From NCBI RefSeq assembly GCF_002763455.1, contig NZ_NIXK01000001.1:744001-808000 (forward strand): a DNA stretch of 64,000 bases, read 5' to 3'. The position numbers and the translations under genes were made by a program. Origin of the DNA: Lentibacillus sediminis. GTDB taxonomy: Bacteria; Bacillota; Bacilli; Bacillales; Amphibacillaceae. Positions 1 through 8,054 of this stretch are shown here, piece after piece. How positions within the stretch are numbered: the stretch's first letter is position 1; each line of letters starts with the position of its first letter. The notes below the pieces were generated by a model. The model did not search any database and was not told the origin of the DNA. It was given only the letters and a program-made list of their open reading frames with translations.

Positions 1-422
1 CCGCGTATCATAATTTAGATGAGGAAGATGTGATTGAACTGCATCAGGAGCCGGAATATCTGGTCTACATGCAGGGGTTCCTGCCTGGCTTTCCCTATCT
101 TGGGGGTTTGAATAAACGGATTGCCACACCCAGACTCGAGGAGCCGCGGGCAAAAACATTTGCAGGCGCGGTGGGCATCGCGCATGAGCAAACAGGAATC
201 TATCCGGTCGAGTCTCCGGGAGGATGGAATATTATTGGAAAAACTCCTGTGCGGTTATTTGATCCGGAGCGAGGGGAGAACGGGTTTCTATTCCGCGCTG
301 GGGATTTGATTCGATTCTACGAGGTGACGGCGGAGGAGTTTGCTGAAATAGAAGTACTTGTGGAGCGTGGAGAATTTGAGATTCAGATAGAAAGGGGTGA
401 TGAAAATGGAGAGAACCATTGA
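1..422 (+). CDS. pxpB: 5-oxoprolinase subunit B (KipI family), 3' part only
   Basis: This is the C-terminal part of the PxpB/KipI subunit of the ATP-dependent 5-oxoprolinase complex PxpABC, which opens 5-oxoproline to glutamate. The reading frame is open from base 3 and runs off the left edge of the window, so the start is not visible. The family signature is clear: GFLPGFPYLGGL, then TPRLEEPR, GAVGIA..QTGIYP and SPGGWNIIGKTP. About 139 codons are present out of the usual 230-240. Its stop overlaps the start of pxpA, so the two are translationally coupled. In B. subtilis the homologue was first named as a KinA inhibitor (KipI); the oxoprolinase role is the better supported one given pxpA and pxpC beside it. 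Confidence 0.93.
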   Translation, partial: AYHNLDEEDVIELHQEPEYLVYMQGFLPGFPYLGGLNKRIATPRLEEPRAKTFAGAVGIAHEQTGIYPVESPGGWNIIGKTPVRLFDPERGENGFLFRAGDLIRFYEVTAEEFAEIEVLVERGEFEIQIERGDENGENH

Positions 423-1167
423 TCTAAACAGTGATATGGGGGAAAGCTTCGGTGCATACACCTTTGGAGCGGATGAATCATTGATGGAATATATTACTTC
501 TGCCAATATTGCCTGTGGAGCCCATGCAGGAGATCCAAATGTGATGGATAAAACGGTTCGGATGGCAAAGGAGAAAGATGTCGCGATTGGAGCACACCCC
601 GGCTTTCCGGATGTTGCCGGGTTTGGCAGGCGAATGATAGCATTTTCCCCAGAGGAAATTTACCGCATGACCATCCAGCAAATTGGCGGACTGCAGGCTT
701 TTTGTCAGGTTCATGGGGTGGCGATGCAGCATGTGAAGCCACATGGCGCTTTATATAATTTGGCATCACGGGATGCGGAAGTGGCACGCGCTATCGCCAG
801 TGCCGTGTGCGGTCTGGATCGCTCGCTAATTTTATTTGGACTGGCAGGGAGCAAGCTGGTTGATGCTGGCCGGGAAGCAGGTCTTCGCGTTGCGTCCGAG
901 GTGTTTGCCGACCGGACATATCAGCCGGATGGCAGCTTAACTCCGAGAACGGAAGCGAATGCGATGATAGAGAGTGCCGAGGCGGCTGTTCAGCAAGTGC
1001 GGCAGATGGTGGAAGATGGTAAGATAAAAGCGGTGAGTGGCGAACTTGTGGAAATGGAGGCAGATACCGTTTGTGTGCATGGGGATGGGCCGCATGCGGT
1101 GACGTTTGTGAGGCAGTTGCGGGAGATGATGGAAGAGGCAGGGATTACGGTAAGAAGGTTGAAGTAG
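406..1167 (+). CDS. pxpA: 5-oxoprolinase subunit A (LamB/YcsF family)
   Basis: PxpA is the LamB/YcsF-type subunit of cytosolic 5-oxoprolinase. The N-terminus carries the family hallmark IDLNSDMGESFG (residues about 5-16), followed by ANIACGAHAGDP and HVKPHGALYN, whose acidic and histidine residues are conserved in the family. Length is 253 residues, normal for the family. I chose ATG 406 because AAAGGGG at 391-397 is then 8 bases upstream; GTG 397 and ATG 400 are in frame but lie on or too close to that site. The gene overlaps the end of pxpB by 17 bases. It feeds glutamate formation from 5-oxoproline produced by glutamine cyclisation or by the pcp product downstream. Confidence 0.93.
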   Translation: MERTIDLNSDMGESFGAYTFGADESLMEYITSANIACGAHAGDPNVMDKTVRMAKEKDVAIGAHPGFPDVAGFGRRMIAFSPEEIYRMTIQQIGGLQAFCQVHGVAMQHVKPHGALYNLASRDAEVARAIASAVCGLDRSLILFGLAGSKLVDAGREAGLRVASEVFADRTYQPDGSLTPRTEANAMIESAEAAVQQVRQMVEDGKIKAVSGELVEMEADTVCVHGDGPHAVTFVRQLREMMEEAGITVRRLK

Positions 1168-1248
1168 CTGCTTGTTCTTGGGATGATGAGTGGTGTAAGT
1201 GAATGTGAGTGTGCGGATGTATGAGTCGCGGGCGCGCATCCCGACGAA

Positions 1249-1404
1249 TCGAGCGAACTTAGCCTTAGAGCGGGCGAGCACGAGTCCAGATCGAGCAACC
1301 ACCCCGCCCACATCGGGCGAGGACGGACCAAATCGGGCGAGCACGGGCTAAATCGAGCGACTATCCCGCCAAATCGGGCGAACCACCTCGCCACAATCAA
1401 CCGA
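1249..1404. repeat. Intergenic tandem array, about 21-bp period (TCGRGCGA core)
   Basis: Between pxpA and pxpC there are 7-8 degenerate direct repeats with an octamer core like TCGGGCGA or TCGAGCGA. Core starts fall at about 1249, 1270, 1291, 1313, 1333, 1353, 1374 and a weak last copy TCAACCGA at 1397, giving spacings of 20-23 bases. It is very GC-rich compared with flanking DNA. There are no spacers, so it is not a CRISPR. Minus-strand reading frames across it are open only because the unit lacks stops. The core resembles that of the arrays at 30201 and 59811. Confidence 0.8.
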
Positions 1405-1432
1405 CCACCCCACTCTGAAAGGAGAAATACCA

Positions 1433-2377
1433 ATGCAGAGCAAACAAATTTTCAAGGTACACAAACCCGGGGTGCTTACCACATTTCAAGATATGGGCCG
1501 CAGTGGCTTCCAACGGTTTGGTGTGCCGGTCTCGGGGGCGATGGACCGGTTTGCCCTGCAGGTGGCGAATATCCTTGCTGGCAATCCGCGGGACTATGCC
1601 TGTCTGGAGGTAACGCTCGTGGGGCCAAAACTGGAGGCTGTCCAACCTATAACAATCGCGATTACCGGGGCGGCGCTCAACCCGAAGATAAACCAGCAGC
1701 CTGCTGCCATGTGGAAAACAATCCGCATGGAAAAAGGGGACAGGCTGACATTCGGCGGCCATCAAACCGGAGTGCGTGCCTATATTGCGGTAGCAGGCGG
1801 GTTTGCGGCTCGCGAGGTTTTCGGAAGCATGTCCGCCGATTTAAAAAGCGGATTCGGCAGCCAGCTGGAAAAGGAAGACTGTATTTATGGGTACCCAAAA
1901 GACTCGCCTGCTGGCATTGGTCTCGAGCCTTCGCAGATTCCCCGTTACAGTAAACACATTCGGGCTGCGGTTATCGAGGGTCCGCATTCTAATGTTTTTA
2001 CAGCAGCGGGAAGAGAGCACTTTTTTACTTCCCCCCACGTGGTGGATGCCAGTTCCAATCGAATGGGGTACCGGCTGCAATCGGAGAAGATCACATTAAA
2101 GAAGCATGCGGAAATCTGGTCAGAGGCGGTTCCCTTTGGAGGTATTCAGGTACCGCACAATGGTCAGCCGATTATTCTGATGGCGGACAGGCAGACAACG
2201 GGAGGCTACCCGCGAATCGGCACGGTTATCTCATACGATTTGCCGAAGATTGCCCAGCTTATCCCCAAAGGAGAGATCACCTTTTACCCCATCTCGGTTG
2301 AAGAGGCTCAAGAGAAGGCGGTCGCCATGGAAAAATTTCTGCGAGAGCTCAAGCTGTTTCGAAATCATTTATATTGA
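1433..2377 (+). CDS. pxpC: 5-oxoprolinase subunit C (KipA family)
   Basis: This is the KipA/biotin-dependent carboxyltransferase-like subunit of the PxpABC 5-oxoprolinase. The start region has the typical GVLTTFQDMGRSGFQRFGVP followed by SGAMDRFALQVANILAGN, and the C-terminal half has GGIQVPHNGQPIILMADRQTTGGYPRIG, which is diagnostic of the family. Length is 314 residues, slightly below the usual 320-335. ATG 1433 follows AAAGGAG at 1419-1425 with good spacing. The gene is co-directional with pxpA but separated by 265 bases that hold a tandem repeat array, so the operon may be interrupted or differently expressed here. Confidence 0.92.
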   Translation: MQSKQIFKVHKPGVLTTFQDMGRSGFQRFGVPVSGAMDRFALQVANILAGNPRDYACLEVTLVGPKLEAVQPITIAITGAALNPKINQQPAAMWKTIRMEKGDRLTFGGHQTGVRAYIAVAGGFAAREVFGSMSADLKSGFGSQLEKEDCIYGYPKDSPAGIGLEPSQIPRYSKHIRAAVIEGPHSNVFTAAGREHFFTSPHVVDASSNRMGYRLQSEKITLKKHAEIWSEAVPFGGIQVPHNGQPIILMADRQTTGGYPRIGTVISYDLPKIAQLIPKGEITFYPISVEEAQEKAVAMEKFLRELKLFRNHLY

Positions 2378-2387
2378 GGTGTTACTG

Positions 2388-2984
2388 TTGAAAAAACTGC
2401 TGTTAACCGGTTTTGAACCTTTTTTGGAATTTCCGATCAATCCAACCACGGAAATTGCGGACACATTAAACGGAACAGAACTACATAATTATCAGATTGT
2501 CGGTGAAGTACTGAGCGTCGATTTTCAGAAATCCGGCGCCCAGCTTGTGGAATTTTTGAAAAAACATAATCCGGATGCCGTTGTCTCGCTTGGCCTTGCT
2601 GGAGGAAGGAATTGCATTACTCCGGAGCGGATTGCGATCAATTGCAATGACGGGCCAGTGGATAACCAGGGGCACCAGCCGAATGGCGAAAAGATTTTTC
2701 CGGAGGGGCCGGACGGTTATTTTTCCAAGCTGCCGATCAAGCAGATGGTGGAAAAGCTGAAAGAGGCAGGATTTCCGGCGAAAATATCGAATACGGCGGG
2801 AGCGTATTTATGCAATAATGTGATGTACCATGGACTGCACTATATGGCGGAGCATAAGCTGGACCGTCCGGCGGGTTTCATCCATATTCCGGCATCGCAT
2901 GCGCTTGCACTGGAGAAAAACATGCCAAGCTGGTCACAGGAGGATTTGCTGGAGACGGTCAAGCTGACGATTGAGTGTCTGTAA
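2388..2984 (+). CDS. pcp: Pyroglutamyl-peptidase I (pyrrolidone-carboxylate peptidase)
   Basis: Pcp is a C15 cysteine peptidase that removes N-terminal pyroglutamate from peptides in the cytosol. The catalytic triad is visible: Glu80 in ITPERIAIN, Cys142 in SNTAGAYLCNN and His166 in GFIHIP. I chose TTG 2388 because GAGGTG at 2375-2380 lies 7 bases upstream and the protein then starts KKLLLTGFEPF as in the family; length is 198 residues, close to the normal 200-215. It follows pxpC by only 10 bases. The pairing makes sense: Pcp releases 5-oxoproline and PxpABC turns it into glutamate. Confidence 0.93.
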   Translation: MKKLLLTGFEPFLEFPINPTTEIADTLNGTELHNYQIVGEVLSVDFQKSGAQLVEFLKKHNPDAVVSLGLAGGRNCITPERIAINCNDGPVDNQGHQPNGEKIFPEGPDGYFSKLPIKQMVEKLKEAGFPAKISNTAGAYLCNNVMYHGLHYMAEHKLDRPAGFIHIPASHALALEKNMPSWSQEDLLETVKLTIECL

Positions 2985-2998
2985 CGAGGGGGAGGGCA

Positions 2999-3496
2999 AT
3001 GAAAAAACAGCCGGATATTGAGGTGCCTGCAAGCGTGCTGGAAAAGTTTTTGCACATAACGGCGTTTGCTGTGATCATCGGGATGTTTGTCTATGCAGCT
3101 GTGATGGTCGGGCGTCTGCCGGATGAGATTCCGATTCATTTTAATGCTGCGGGGGAAGCGGATAATTGGGGAGGCAAAGGAGCAATTTTTATGCTTCCAT
3201 TGATTTCCCTGCCGATGTCGCTGATCTTGTTTTTTCTGGGGAGGGCACCACATATCCATAACTATCCGTTTAAAGTGACAGAGGAAAATGCTTCGAAGTT
3301 GTACCGGGAATCTCGGCTGATGATGGCGGCGATGCATCTGATGGTAACGGGAATTTTTGCCTTGATCACATGGCAAATGGTTGAATCAGCACAAGGAAAT
3401 GCATGGCTTGGTCTGTGGCTGACGGTAATTATTACCGCAGCACCGCTTGCATTAATCGGCTATTTCTTAATCCGGATGTTCCGTCTGAAAAACTAA
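2999..3496 (+). CDS. DUF1648 family membrane protein
   Basis: A 165-residue integral membrane protein with four hydrophobic segments (about residues 20-40, 62-82, 108-128, 136-156). Between the first two lies DEIPIHFNAAGEADNWGGKG, the DUF1648 signature found in YwiC/SdpI-like membrane proteins of Firmicutes. ATG 2999 follows GGGGGAGGG closely. The gene is 14 bases after pcp and may be in the same transcript, but no functional link to oxoproline use is known. SdpI immunity proteins have this domain, yet a solitary DUF1648 protein cannot be assigned that role. Confidence 0.8.
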   Translation: MKKQPDIEVPASVLEKFLHITAFAVIIGMFVYAAVMVGRLPDEIPIHFNAAGEADNWGGKGAIFMLPLISLPMSLILFFLGRAPHIHNYPFKVTEENASKLYRESRLMMAAMHLMVTGIFALITWQMVESAQGNAWLGLWLTVIITAAPLALIGYFLIRMFRLKN

Positions 3497-3526
3497 TTTA
3501 CCTGGACGGTAGCCCACAATTATAAT
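3497..3526 (+). promoter_or_regulatory. Candidate sigma-A promoter for the HAD phosphatase
   Basis: TTTACC at 3497-3502 and TATAAT at 3521-3526 are separated by 18 bases. The -10 lies inside a short palindrome (CCACA..TGTGG, 3513-3530). A second TATGAT at 3531 could serve as an alternative -10. The distance to the next start codon is about 60 bases. Confidence 0.45.
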
Positions 3527-3587
3527 GTGGTATGATAGCAAATTAATCGAGAAAACTAAGACAAGAGTTACATAAAGGAGCGATCTT

Positions 3588-4334
3588 ATGACAGAAAAAG
3601 CCATTCGACTCATAGCATTGGATATGGACGGGACCCTGCTGAACCATGATCACGAGGTATCTGAAGCGAATAAACAGGCGATTGCGAAGGCGCTGGAGCA
3701 GGATATTCATGTGGTGTTAAGTACAGGGCGCGGCTGGGACACCTGCCATCCCTATGCTAAAATTTTGAAGCTGACCTCTTATTTGGTGACCGTAAATGGC
3801 GGACAAATTTGGAATATGAATGGGGAGCTGCTCAAACAGCAGTTGCTCGATCCGGAGAAAATGGAGGCTATGTTTCAGTTGGCGAATGATTCCGAACTGG
3901 AATTTTGGATGATGTCCACGACACGTGTTTTCCGTGAGCGGCCGGATGACTTTCGCAATTATGAGTGGCTGAAATTCGGCTGCAACTCATTAGATAAGGA
4001 AAAACTCGATCAGCTGGTGGAGGATCTTTCTTATATGGAAGGGCTGGAGTTGACGAACTCCCTGCCAACCAATGTAGAAGTTAATCCGGAGGGTGTCAGC
4101 AAAGCCGATTCCCTCCAATTTGTCTGCAGGGAAATTGGCATCACGATGGACGAGATCATGGCGGTGGGCGATAGTCTCAACGATATTAAAATGATTCAGG
4201 AAGCCGGTGTCGGTGTTGCGATGGGGAATGCCCAGGAAGCGATCAAAAATGTCGCGAATCATGTGACAGAAACGAATGAAAACGATGGAGTCGCTAAGGC
4301 GATTGAGCGGTTTGCTTTAAGAACGCACGCTTAG
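3588..4334 (+). CDS. Cof-type HAD-superfamily phosphatase (subclass IIB)
   Basis: A 248-residue haloacid-dehalogenase hydrolase of the Cof type, which generally dephosphorylates sugar phosphates, FMN or PLP. Motif I is ALDMDGTLL (residues 9-17, nucleophile and acid/base Asp), motif II is VLSTGRG (about 44-50), and motif IV is GDSLNDIKM (about 192-200); the cap domain lies between. The usual motif III KGxAL is represented here by SKADSLQFV, a weak match but with the Lys kept. It is somewhat shorter than the usual 260-290 residues. ATG 3588 has AAAGGAG upstream. A strong terminator follows, so it is a single-gene unit. Substrate unknown. Confidence 0.88.
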   Translation: MTEKAIRLIALDMDGTLLNHDHEVSEANKQAIAKALEQDIHVVLSTGRGWDTCHPYAKILKLTSYLVTVNGGQIWNMNGELLKQQLLDPEKMEAMFQLANDSELEFWMMSTTRVFRERPDDFRNYEWLKFGCNSLDKEKLDQLVEDLSYMEGLELTNSLPTNVEVNPEGVSKADSLQFVCREIGITMDEIMAVGDSLNDIKMIQEAGVGVAMGNAQEAIKNVANHVTETNENDGVAKAIERFALRTHA

Positions 4335-4350
4335 GACTCGGCGATAAGCC

Positions 4351-4396
4351 AAAAAACAGCTCCTGCTCGAGGTTCGGGCGGGAGCTGTTTATTTTC
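4351..4396 (+). terminator. Rho-independent terminator after the HAD gene
   Basis: AAACAGCTCC.GC and GC.GGAGCTGTTT form a stem of about 12 pairs with a loop around TCGAGGTTCGGG, followed by TATTTTC. It lies 16 bases after the stop codon. Confidence 0.85.
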
Positions 4397-4399
4397 ATG

Positions 4400-4850
4400 G
4401 CTCTTTTCGTAAGTTTTGCTGCTTCGTTATTTCGTAGTGGCGACTTAACCTGCCGCTGCAGAAATACCCTTCGCTAATAGTGTGCTTCGTTACTTTATTG
4501 CTTGCTAAATTTAAAAGAACAATACCCACTTTAATGGTTGTTTTCCGCTGTGGGCAGTCGCGCATCTTAAGGTACGGCTTCAGTCTTCTCGCGGAAAACC
4601 GTCGTTGCTCATCTAGATTCGTGCTATTCCCACTGGAGTAAGTTGTCTTTTACTCCAAACAACCATCAACAATGTAGGCTTCTGTTAATTAATTTAAAAA
4701 ATAACCCCACCAGCGAAGGAAATACATGGAGACTCCTGCGGGAAGAAAAGCCTAGGTGAGACCCCGAAGTGCGCTTCTCACAAGGGGGCTCATCAGCTTC
4801 CCGCGGAAAGCGGAATGTATTTTCGTAGCGGCAGGAGTTATGGCACAGTC
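4400..4850. repeat. Large GC-rich palindromic intergenic element, copy 1
   Basis: The 500 bases between the HAD gene and the convergent exporter gene hold no gene but do hold a repeat family. It begins CTCTTTTCGTAAGTTTTG, contains a left module ending near ACAACCATCAACAA, and a right module GGAGACTCCTGCGGG ... GGTGAGACCCC ... CCCGCGGAAAGCG ... GTATTTTCGTAGCGGC. Closely related copies lie at 22830, 46800 and 54270. Internal inverted repeats suggest a MITE-like or REP-like mobile palindrome. The left module of this copy is more diverged than in the others. Confidence 0.75.
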
Positions 4851-4896
4851 TATAGAGGATGTAATGAAAACAACTTTCTTTTCGTAAACAGCCTTT

Positions 4897-5919
4897 TTAG
4901 ACAACCGCAAGCCAAAACATCAACCCTGACAGAAGCACAGAGGTGATAAGCATTGCAGCGAGCGGGCGCAGTGCTTTATTTTTTACATCGTTCAGACTGA
5001 CATTCAGCCCGAGACCAACCATCGCAGAAGCAAGAATAAAGGTGGTGATGGCGTCGGTTGCCTGCATAAAACCTTGGGACACCGGGATGACAGAGCCGAG
5101 CACATAGCTGCCGAAGAGACTCATCGCAATGAACCCAAGCAGAAACCAGGGAAAAGTAACCGTTGCCTGGCCGGATGCATCTGTGTCTTTCCGGTGTCTT
5201 ACCCAATAGATCAGCACAAAGCAGAGCGGCACGAGCAGAAATACACGTCCCAACTTAGCCAGCAGCGCGATCGCCAGCGCATCTTCTCCAGCTGGCTCGG
5301 CAGCAAGCGCCACATGGGCGAGTTCATGCAGACTTAAGCCCACCCAGGTCCCGTACTGTGTGTCTGTCAGTGGCAGGATGGGCTGCAGTACCGCGTAGAT
5401 AATCGAAAAAATCGTCCCGACAAGCGCGATGATGCCCACACCAATTGCAGTGTCCTCATCTTTTGCCTTGATAATTGGCGATACCGCAGCAATCGCCGCA
5501 GCCCCGCAAACCCCTGTGCCAACACCGAGCAGCATGGCAAGCTGTCCATTGGCACGGAATTTTTTTGCCAAATAGACAGTCAGCAGGATGGAAAAAACGA
5601 TGGCCACCGCGCCTTTTGCGAGAAGGCCCAGACCGTCATTTACGATTACATCAATATTTAATTTCAATCCGTATAATATAATAGCAAACCGCAGCAGGTA
5701 TTTGGAGGAAAATTGGATTCCCGTTCTTAGAGCTTCCGGATAGCTGAACAGCTGCCGGTAGAGAATCGCCAGCAAAATGGCACAGGCAAGCGGTCCCACC
5801 CGGCTGAAGCCAGGCAGTACAGCCAGCATATAGCCAATACCGGCAATCAGGAAGGTAAACAAAACTCCCAGTATCAGTTTTCTCCAATATTCCGTATTCT
5901 TTATTTCCGGTTGCATCAT
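4897..5919 (-). CDS. YeiH/UPF0324 family putative sulfate exporter
   Basis: A 340-residue polytopic membrane protein of the YeiH family (UPF0324, Cons_hypoth698), annotated as putative sulfate exporters. About ten hydrophobic helices span the length. Family-typical stretches include LLRFAIILYGLKL, LGVGTGVCGAAAIAAVSPI and VGLSLHELAHVALAAEPAG. I chose ATG 5919 because GAAAGGA lies 6-7 bases upstream; an in-frame ATG at 5949 would add ten residues but has no such site. The LysR gene 6151 is transcribed divergently and is the likely regulator, as is common for YeiH/YeiE pairs. Substrate is not shown by the sequence. Confidence 0.87.
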   Translation of the reverse strand: MMQPEIKNTEYWRKLILGVLFTFLIAGIGYMLAVLPGFSRVGPLACAILLAILYRQLFSYPEALRTGIQFSSKYLLRFAIILYGLKLNIDVIVNDGLGLLAKGAVAIVFSILLTVYLAKKFRANGQLAMLLGVGTGVCGAAAIAAVSPIIKAKDEDTAIGVGIIALVGTIFSIIYAVLQPILPLTDTQYGTWVGLSLHELAHVALAAEPAGEDALAIALLAKLGRVFLLVPLCFVLIYWVRHRKDTDASGQATVTFPWFLLGFIAMSLFGSYVLGSVIPVSQGFMQATDAITTFILASAMVGLGLNVSLNDVKNKALRPLAAMLITSVLLSGLMFWLAVV

Positions 5920-6150
5920 ACCATTCCTTTCATCTAAAACATGCCGCATTTCGTTAAACCTATACCATTTAGTATAAAAGGCTTTTTATTATAAGAAAAA
6001 TAAATTATAATGATAGTGATGATAAGTGAATGGTTATGAGATTGGTGTGAGTAACTGAGATCCGGGAAATCCGCGGAAAATCTGCACGCCAAAAGAGCCA
6101 GTGGGGACTCCCCAGCAACAGCACCCCCAATAAATAGGAGGAAAACTCAG

Positions 6151-7032
6151 GTGGATCAGCGTCTCATCGTATTCAAAGAAGTAGTGGAACGAAAAAGTTT
6201 TTCCAAAACCGCGGAGGCATTGCATATGTCGCAGCCTGCGGTCAGTCAGTATATTGCTTCACTGGAAAAAGAGTTTGGCGTGCGTCTTTTGGAACGGAGC
6301 AATAAATTTGTTCATCTGAATCATGCAGGGCGCATCGTTTACAGTCACGCCCAGGAAATTTTGCGGAGTTACGAGCGGATGCATATCCTTGTATCTGATT
6401 TAAAAAATGAACCGGCCGGCGAGCTGAAAATCGGTGCCAGTTATACGATCGGTGAATACATGGTGCCAGGCATTCTTGGCACCTTGAAGCAGGAATACCC
6501 CAATATTTTGCCCGATGTGATGATTGCCAATACGAGCCGGATTGCCCGGCGGCTCCTGAATCAGGAGATTGATATTGGCCTTATCGAGGGGGAGTACTCT
6601 CACCCGCAGCTCACAGAAGAAGCGTTTGCGACGGATCAAATGTATATAATTGCAGCGAGTGGTGAATCCTTGGTAAAAGAGAAAAGATTATCCCCTGCTG
6701 ATCTGGAGAACGAAACATGGATCATTCGTGAAGAGGGTTCAGGGACAAGGGAAATGGCAGAAGCCTTTTTCCAAAAACATCAGATAAAGCCGCAGAACCT
6801 GCTCACTTTCGGCAGCACCCAGCTGATAAAGGAAGCGGTGGAAGCGGGTCTTGGGATTAGCATGCTTTCCGAATTAACCATCAAAAAAGAACTGCAGCTG
6901 CAAACGCTCAAAAAGCTGGCAGTGCAAGGTACACCCACTCAGCGCACCTTTTCCATTATACGAAATAATCACGAATTCCAGCCAAGATCACAAATTGTTT
7001 TCGGGCAAGTTGTACAGGCATCGGTTGTCTGA
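6151..7032 (+). CDS. LysR family transcriptional regulator
   Basis: A 293-residue LysR-type regulator. The N-terminal winged helix-turn-helix is at about residues 15-60 (SFSKTAEALHMSQPAVSQYIASLE), followed by a periplasmic-binding-like effector domain from about 90. GTG 6151 is preceded by AGGAGG at 6137-6142 with 8-base spacing. It is divergent from the YeiH-type exporter, with about 230 bases between them, which fits autogenous and exporter control from the shared region. Related regulators (CysL/YeiE type) respond to sulfur or amino-acid metabolites; the effector here is unknown. Confidence 0.9.
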   Translation: MDQRLIVFKEVVERKSFSKTAEALHMSQPAVSQYIASLEKEFGVRLLERSNKFVHLNHAGRIVYSHAQEILRSYERMHILVSDLKNEPAGELKIGASYTIGEYMVPGILGTLKQEYPNILPDVMIANTSRIARRLLNQEIDIGLIEGEYSHPQLTEEAFATDQMYIIAASGESLVKEKRLSPADLENETWIIREEGSGTREMAEAFFQKHQIKPQNLLTFGSTQLIKEAVEAGLGISMLSELTIKKELQLQTLKKLAVQGTPTQRTFSIIRNNHEFQPRSQIVFGQVVQASVV

Positions 7033-7103
7033 TTTGTTTGTATTGCCTTTCTTTCTTTGCTGAAAAGGAGTATAATGGAAGATGTATCAAGAAAGGAGAT
7101 GCA

Positions 7104-7289
7104 ATGATGTCATTTTCTCGCAGACCGAAAGAGGAAGTGCCGGAAGTTGAAACGAATGTATGGTCATGCACCAGTGATGATTGCCAGGGATGGATGAGGG
7201 AATCCTACAGTTTTGCCGCTGAACCAAAATGTCCGCTTTGCCAATCCGCAATGGCCCAGGAAGTACGCGTGCTTCCGGAAATGAAATAG
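7104..7289 (+). CDS. Cold-inducible YdjO-type small zinc-ribbon protein
   Basis: A 61-residue protein matching the YdjO family (cold-inducible protein in B. subtilis). It has two cysteine pairs, Cys22/Cys27 in WSCTSDDCQGW and Cys43/Cys46 in CPLC, expected to bind zinc. GAAAGGAG at 7091-7098 lies 5 bases before ATG 7104 and 8 bases before the adjacent ATG 7107; either could be the start. Length agrees with the 65-70 residues of the family. Molecular role is not known. Confidence 0.85.
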   Translation: MMSFSRRPKEEVPEVETNVWSCTSDDCQGWMRESYSFAAEPKCPLCQSAMAQEVRVLPEMK

Positions 7290-7370
7290 GTCCGCTGGCA
7301 TTACGTATCTTATAAGAGGAAGCTATTTTCCGGTTGCTGGTATTATCGGTTTATTATATTATGAGTGGTG

Positions 7371-7450
7371 ACTCCAGACGTGGCTCTGGTGTTTTTTACA
7401 ATCGGAAATAGCTTCAGTTTAAACCCTGGCATTTGGTGCTGGGGTTTTTT
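7371..7450 (+). terminator. Two tandem hairpins with T-runs
   Basis: CCAGA/TCTGG followed by TGTTTTTT (7372-7396), then AAACCC..GGGTTT with loop around TGGCATTTGGTGCTG and a TTTTTT run (7420-7450). The second is the stronger candidate. They lie between the YdjO gene and the next gene, about 80-160 bases after the stop. Confidence 0.55.
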
Positions 7451-7530
7451 GCTGGGAGGAAGGAATTTTGCTCCTGGTTCCAGAACAAATATAGGTGAAT
7501 ACATATGTTTAGAAAGAGGGGGCGGGTCCA

Positions 7531-7995
7531 TTGGTTAATAACAGCGAAGAAATATGGGAAGCATGGCAGCCTTTTGGTAGTTTAAACAAGTATGGAATGA
7601 ATTATATGGTTTACAAAGAAATCGTCAGACATAATGACTATTTGAAGATCACCTTGGAAGATCAAAACGAAAATGAAATCGAAATTGTTTATGACGACCC
7701 TAATCAGGTATGCCCCCTGGAATATGTCGTATGGGCTTTCCGCTATGGAACAGAGATGGGATATTCTCTTTCAGGATCCGGGTCAAAGCATGACCTTAGT
7801 CTGCTGGAAGATGAGACAGCATTTCGTTTTTATAAGGTAAGAAACTCTCAATACATTAAGGAATTTGACCAAAATCATCTAGCAAATCGTCACATTTATC
7901 CCAACGTAGAACATCATGTTTACGCAACAGGAGATGAGATTCTTGAGGTAATCGCAAACTATGAACCGCGGTTTGTGGAGAGAAGGAAACAGTAA
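7531..7995 (+). CDS. Hypothetical protein, 154 aa
   Basis: I do not recognise this protein. It is 154 residues, acidic, without a signal peptide or membrane segment, rich in aromatic residues (repeated Tyr/Phe/Trp in MNYMVYKEIV, VVWAFRYG, FRFYKVRN). TTG 7531 follows GAGGGGGCGGG. The size and composition resemble small immunity or antitoxin-like proteins of Bacillaceae, but no motif proves that. It is isolated: terminators lie upstream and the Uma2 gene is convergent downstream. Confidence 0.6.
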   Translation: MVNNSEEIWEAWQPFGSLNKYGMNYMVYKEIVRHNDYLKITLEDQNENEIEIVYDDPNQVCPLEYVVWAFRYGTEMGYSLSGSGSKHDLSLLEDETAFRFYKVRNSQYIKEFDQNHLANRHIYPNVEHHVYATGDEILEVIANYEPRFVERRKQ

Positions 7996-8020
7996 ATCTT
8001 GTCAAACAACTCGACTAAAG

Positions 8021-8043
8021 CACCCTGGCTGGAAGTCAGGGTC
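8021..8043. terminator. Hairpin between convergent genes
   Basis: ACCCTGGCT..AGTCAGGGT gives a stem of 6-7 pairs between the hypothetical gene and the convergent Uma2 gene. There is no long T-run, so this is a weak terminator call. Confidence 0.35.
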
Positions 8044-8054
8044 TTATGTTACGG

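Noticed and set aside
937-1433. Minus-strand frames of 135 and 147 residues over the pxpA end and the first array
   Set aside because: Antisense to pxpA and GC-rich repeat DNA; composition (Ser/Arg/Pro runs) reflects the repeat.
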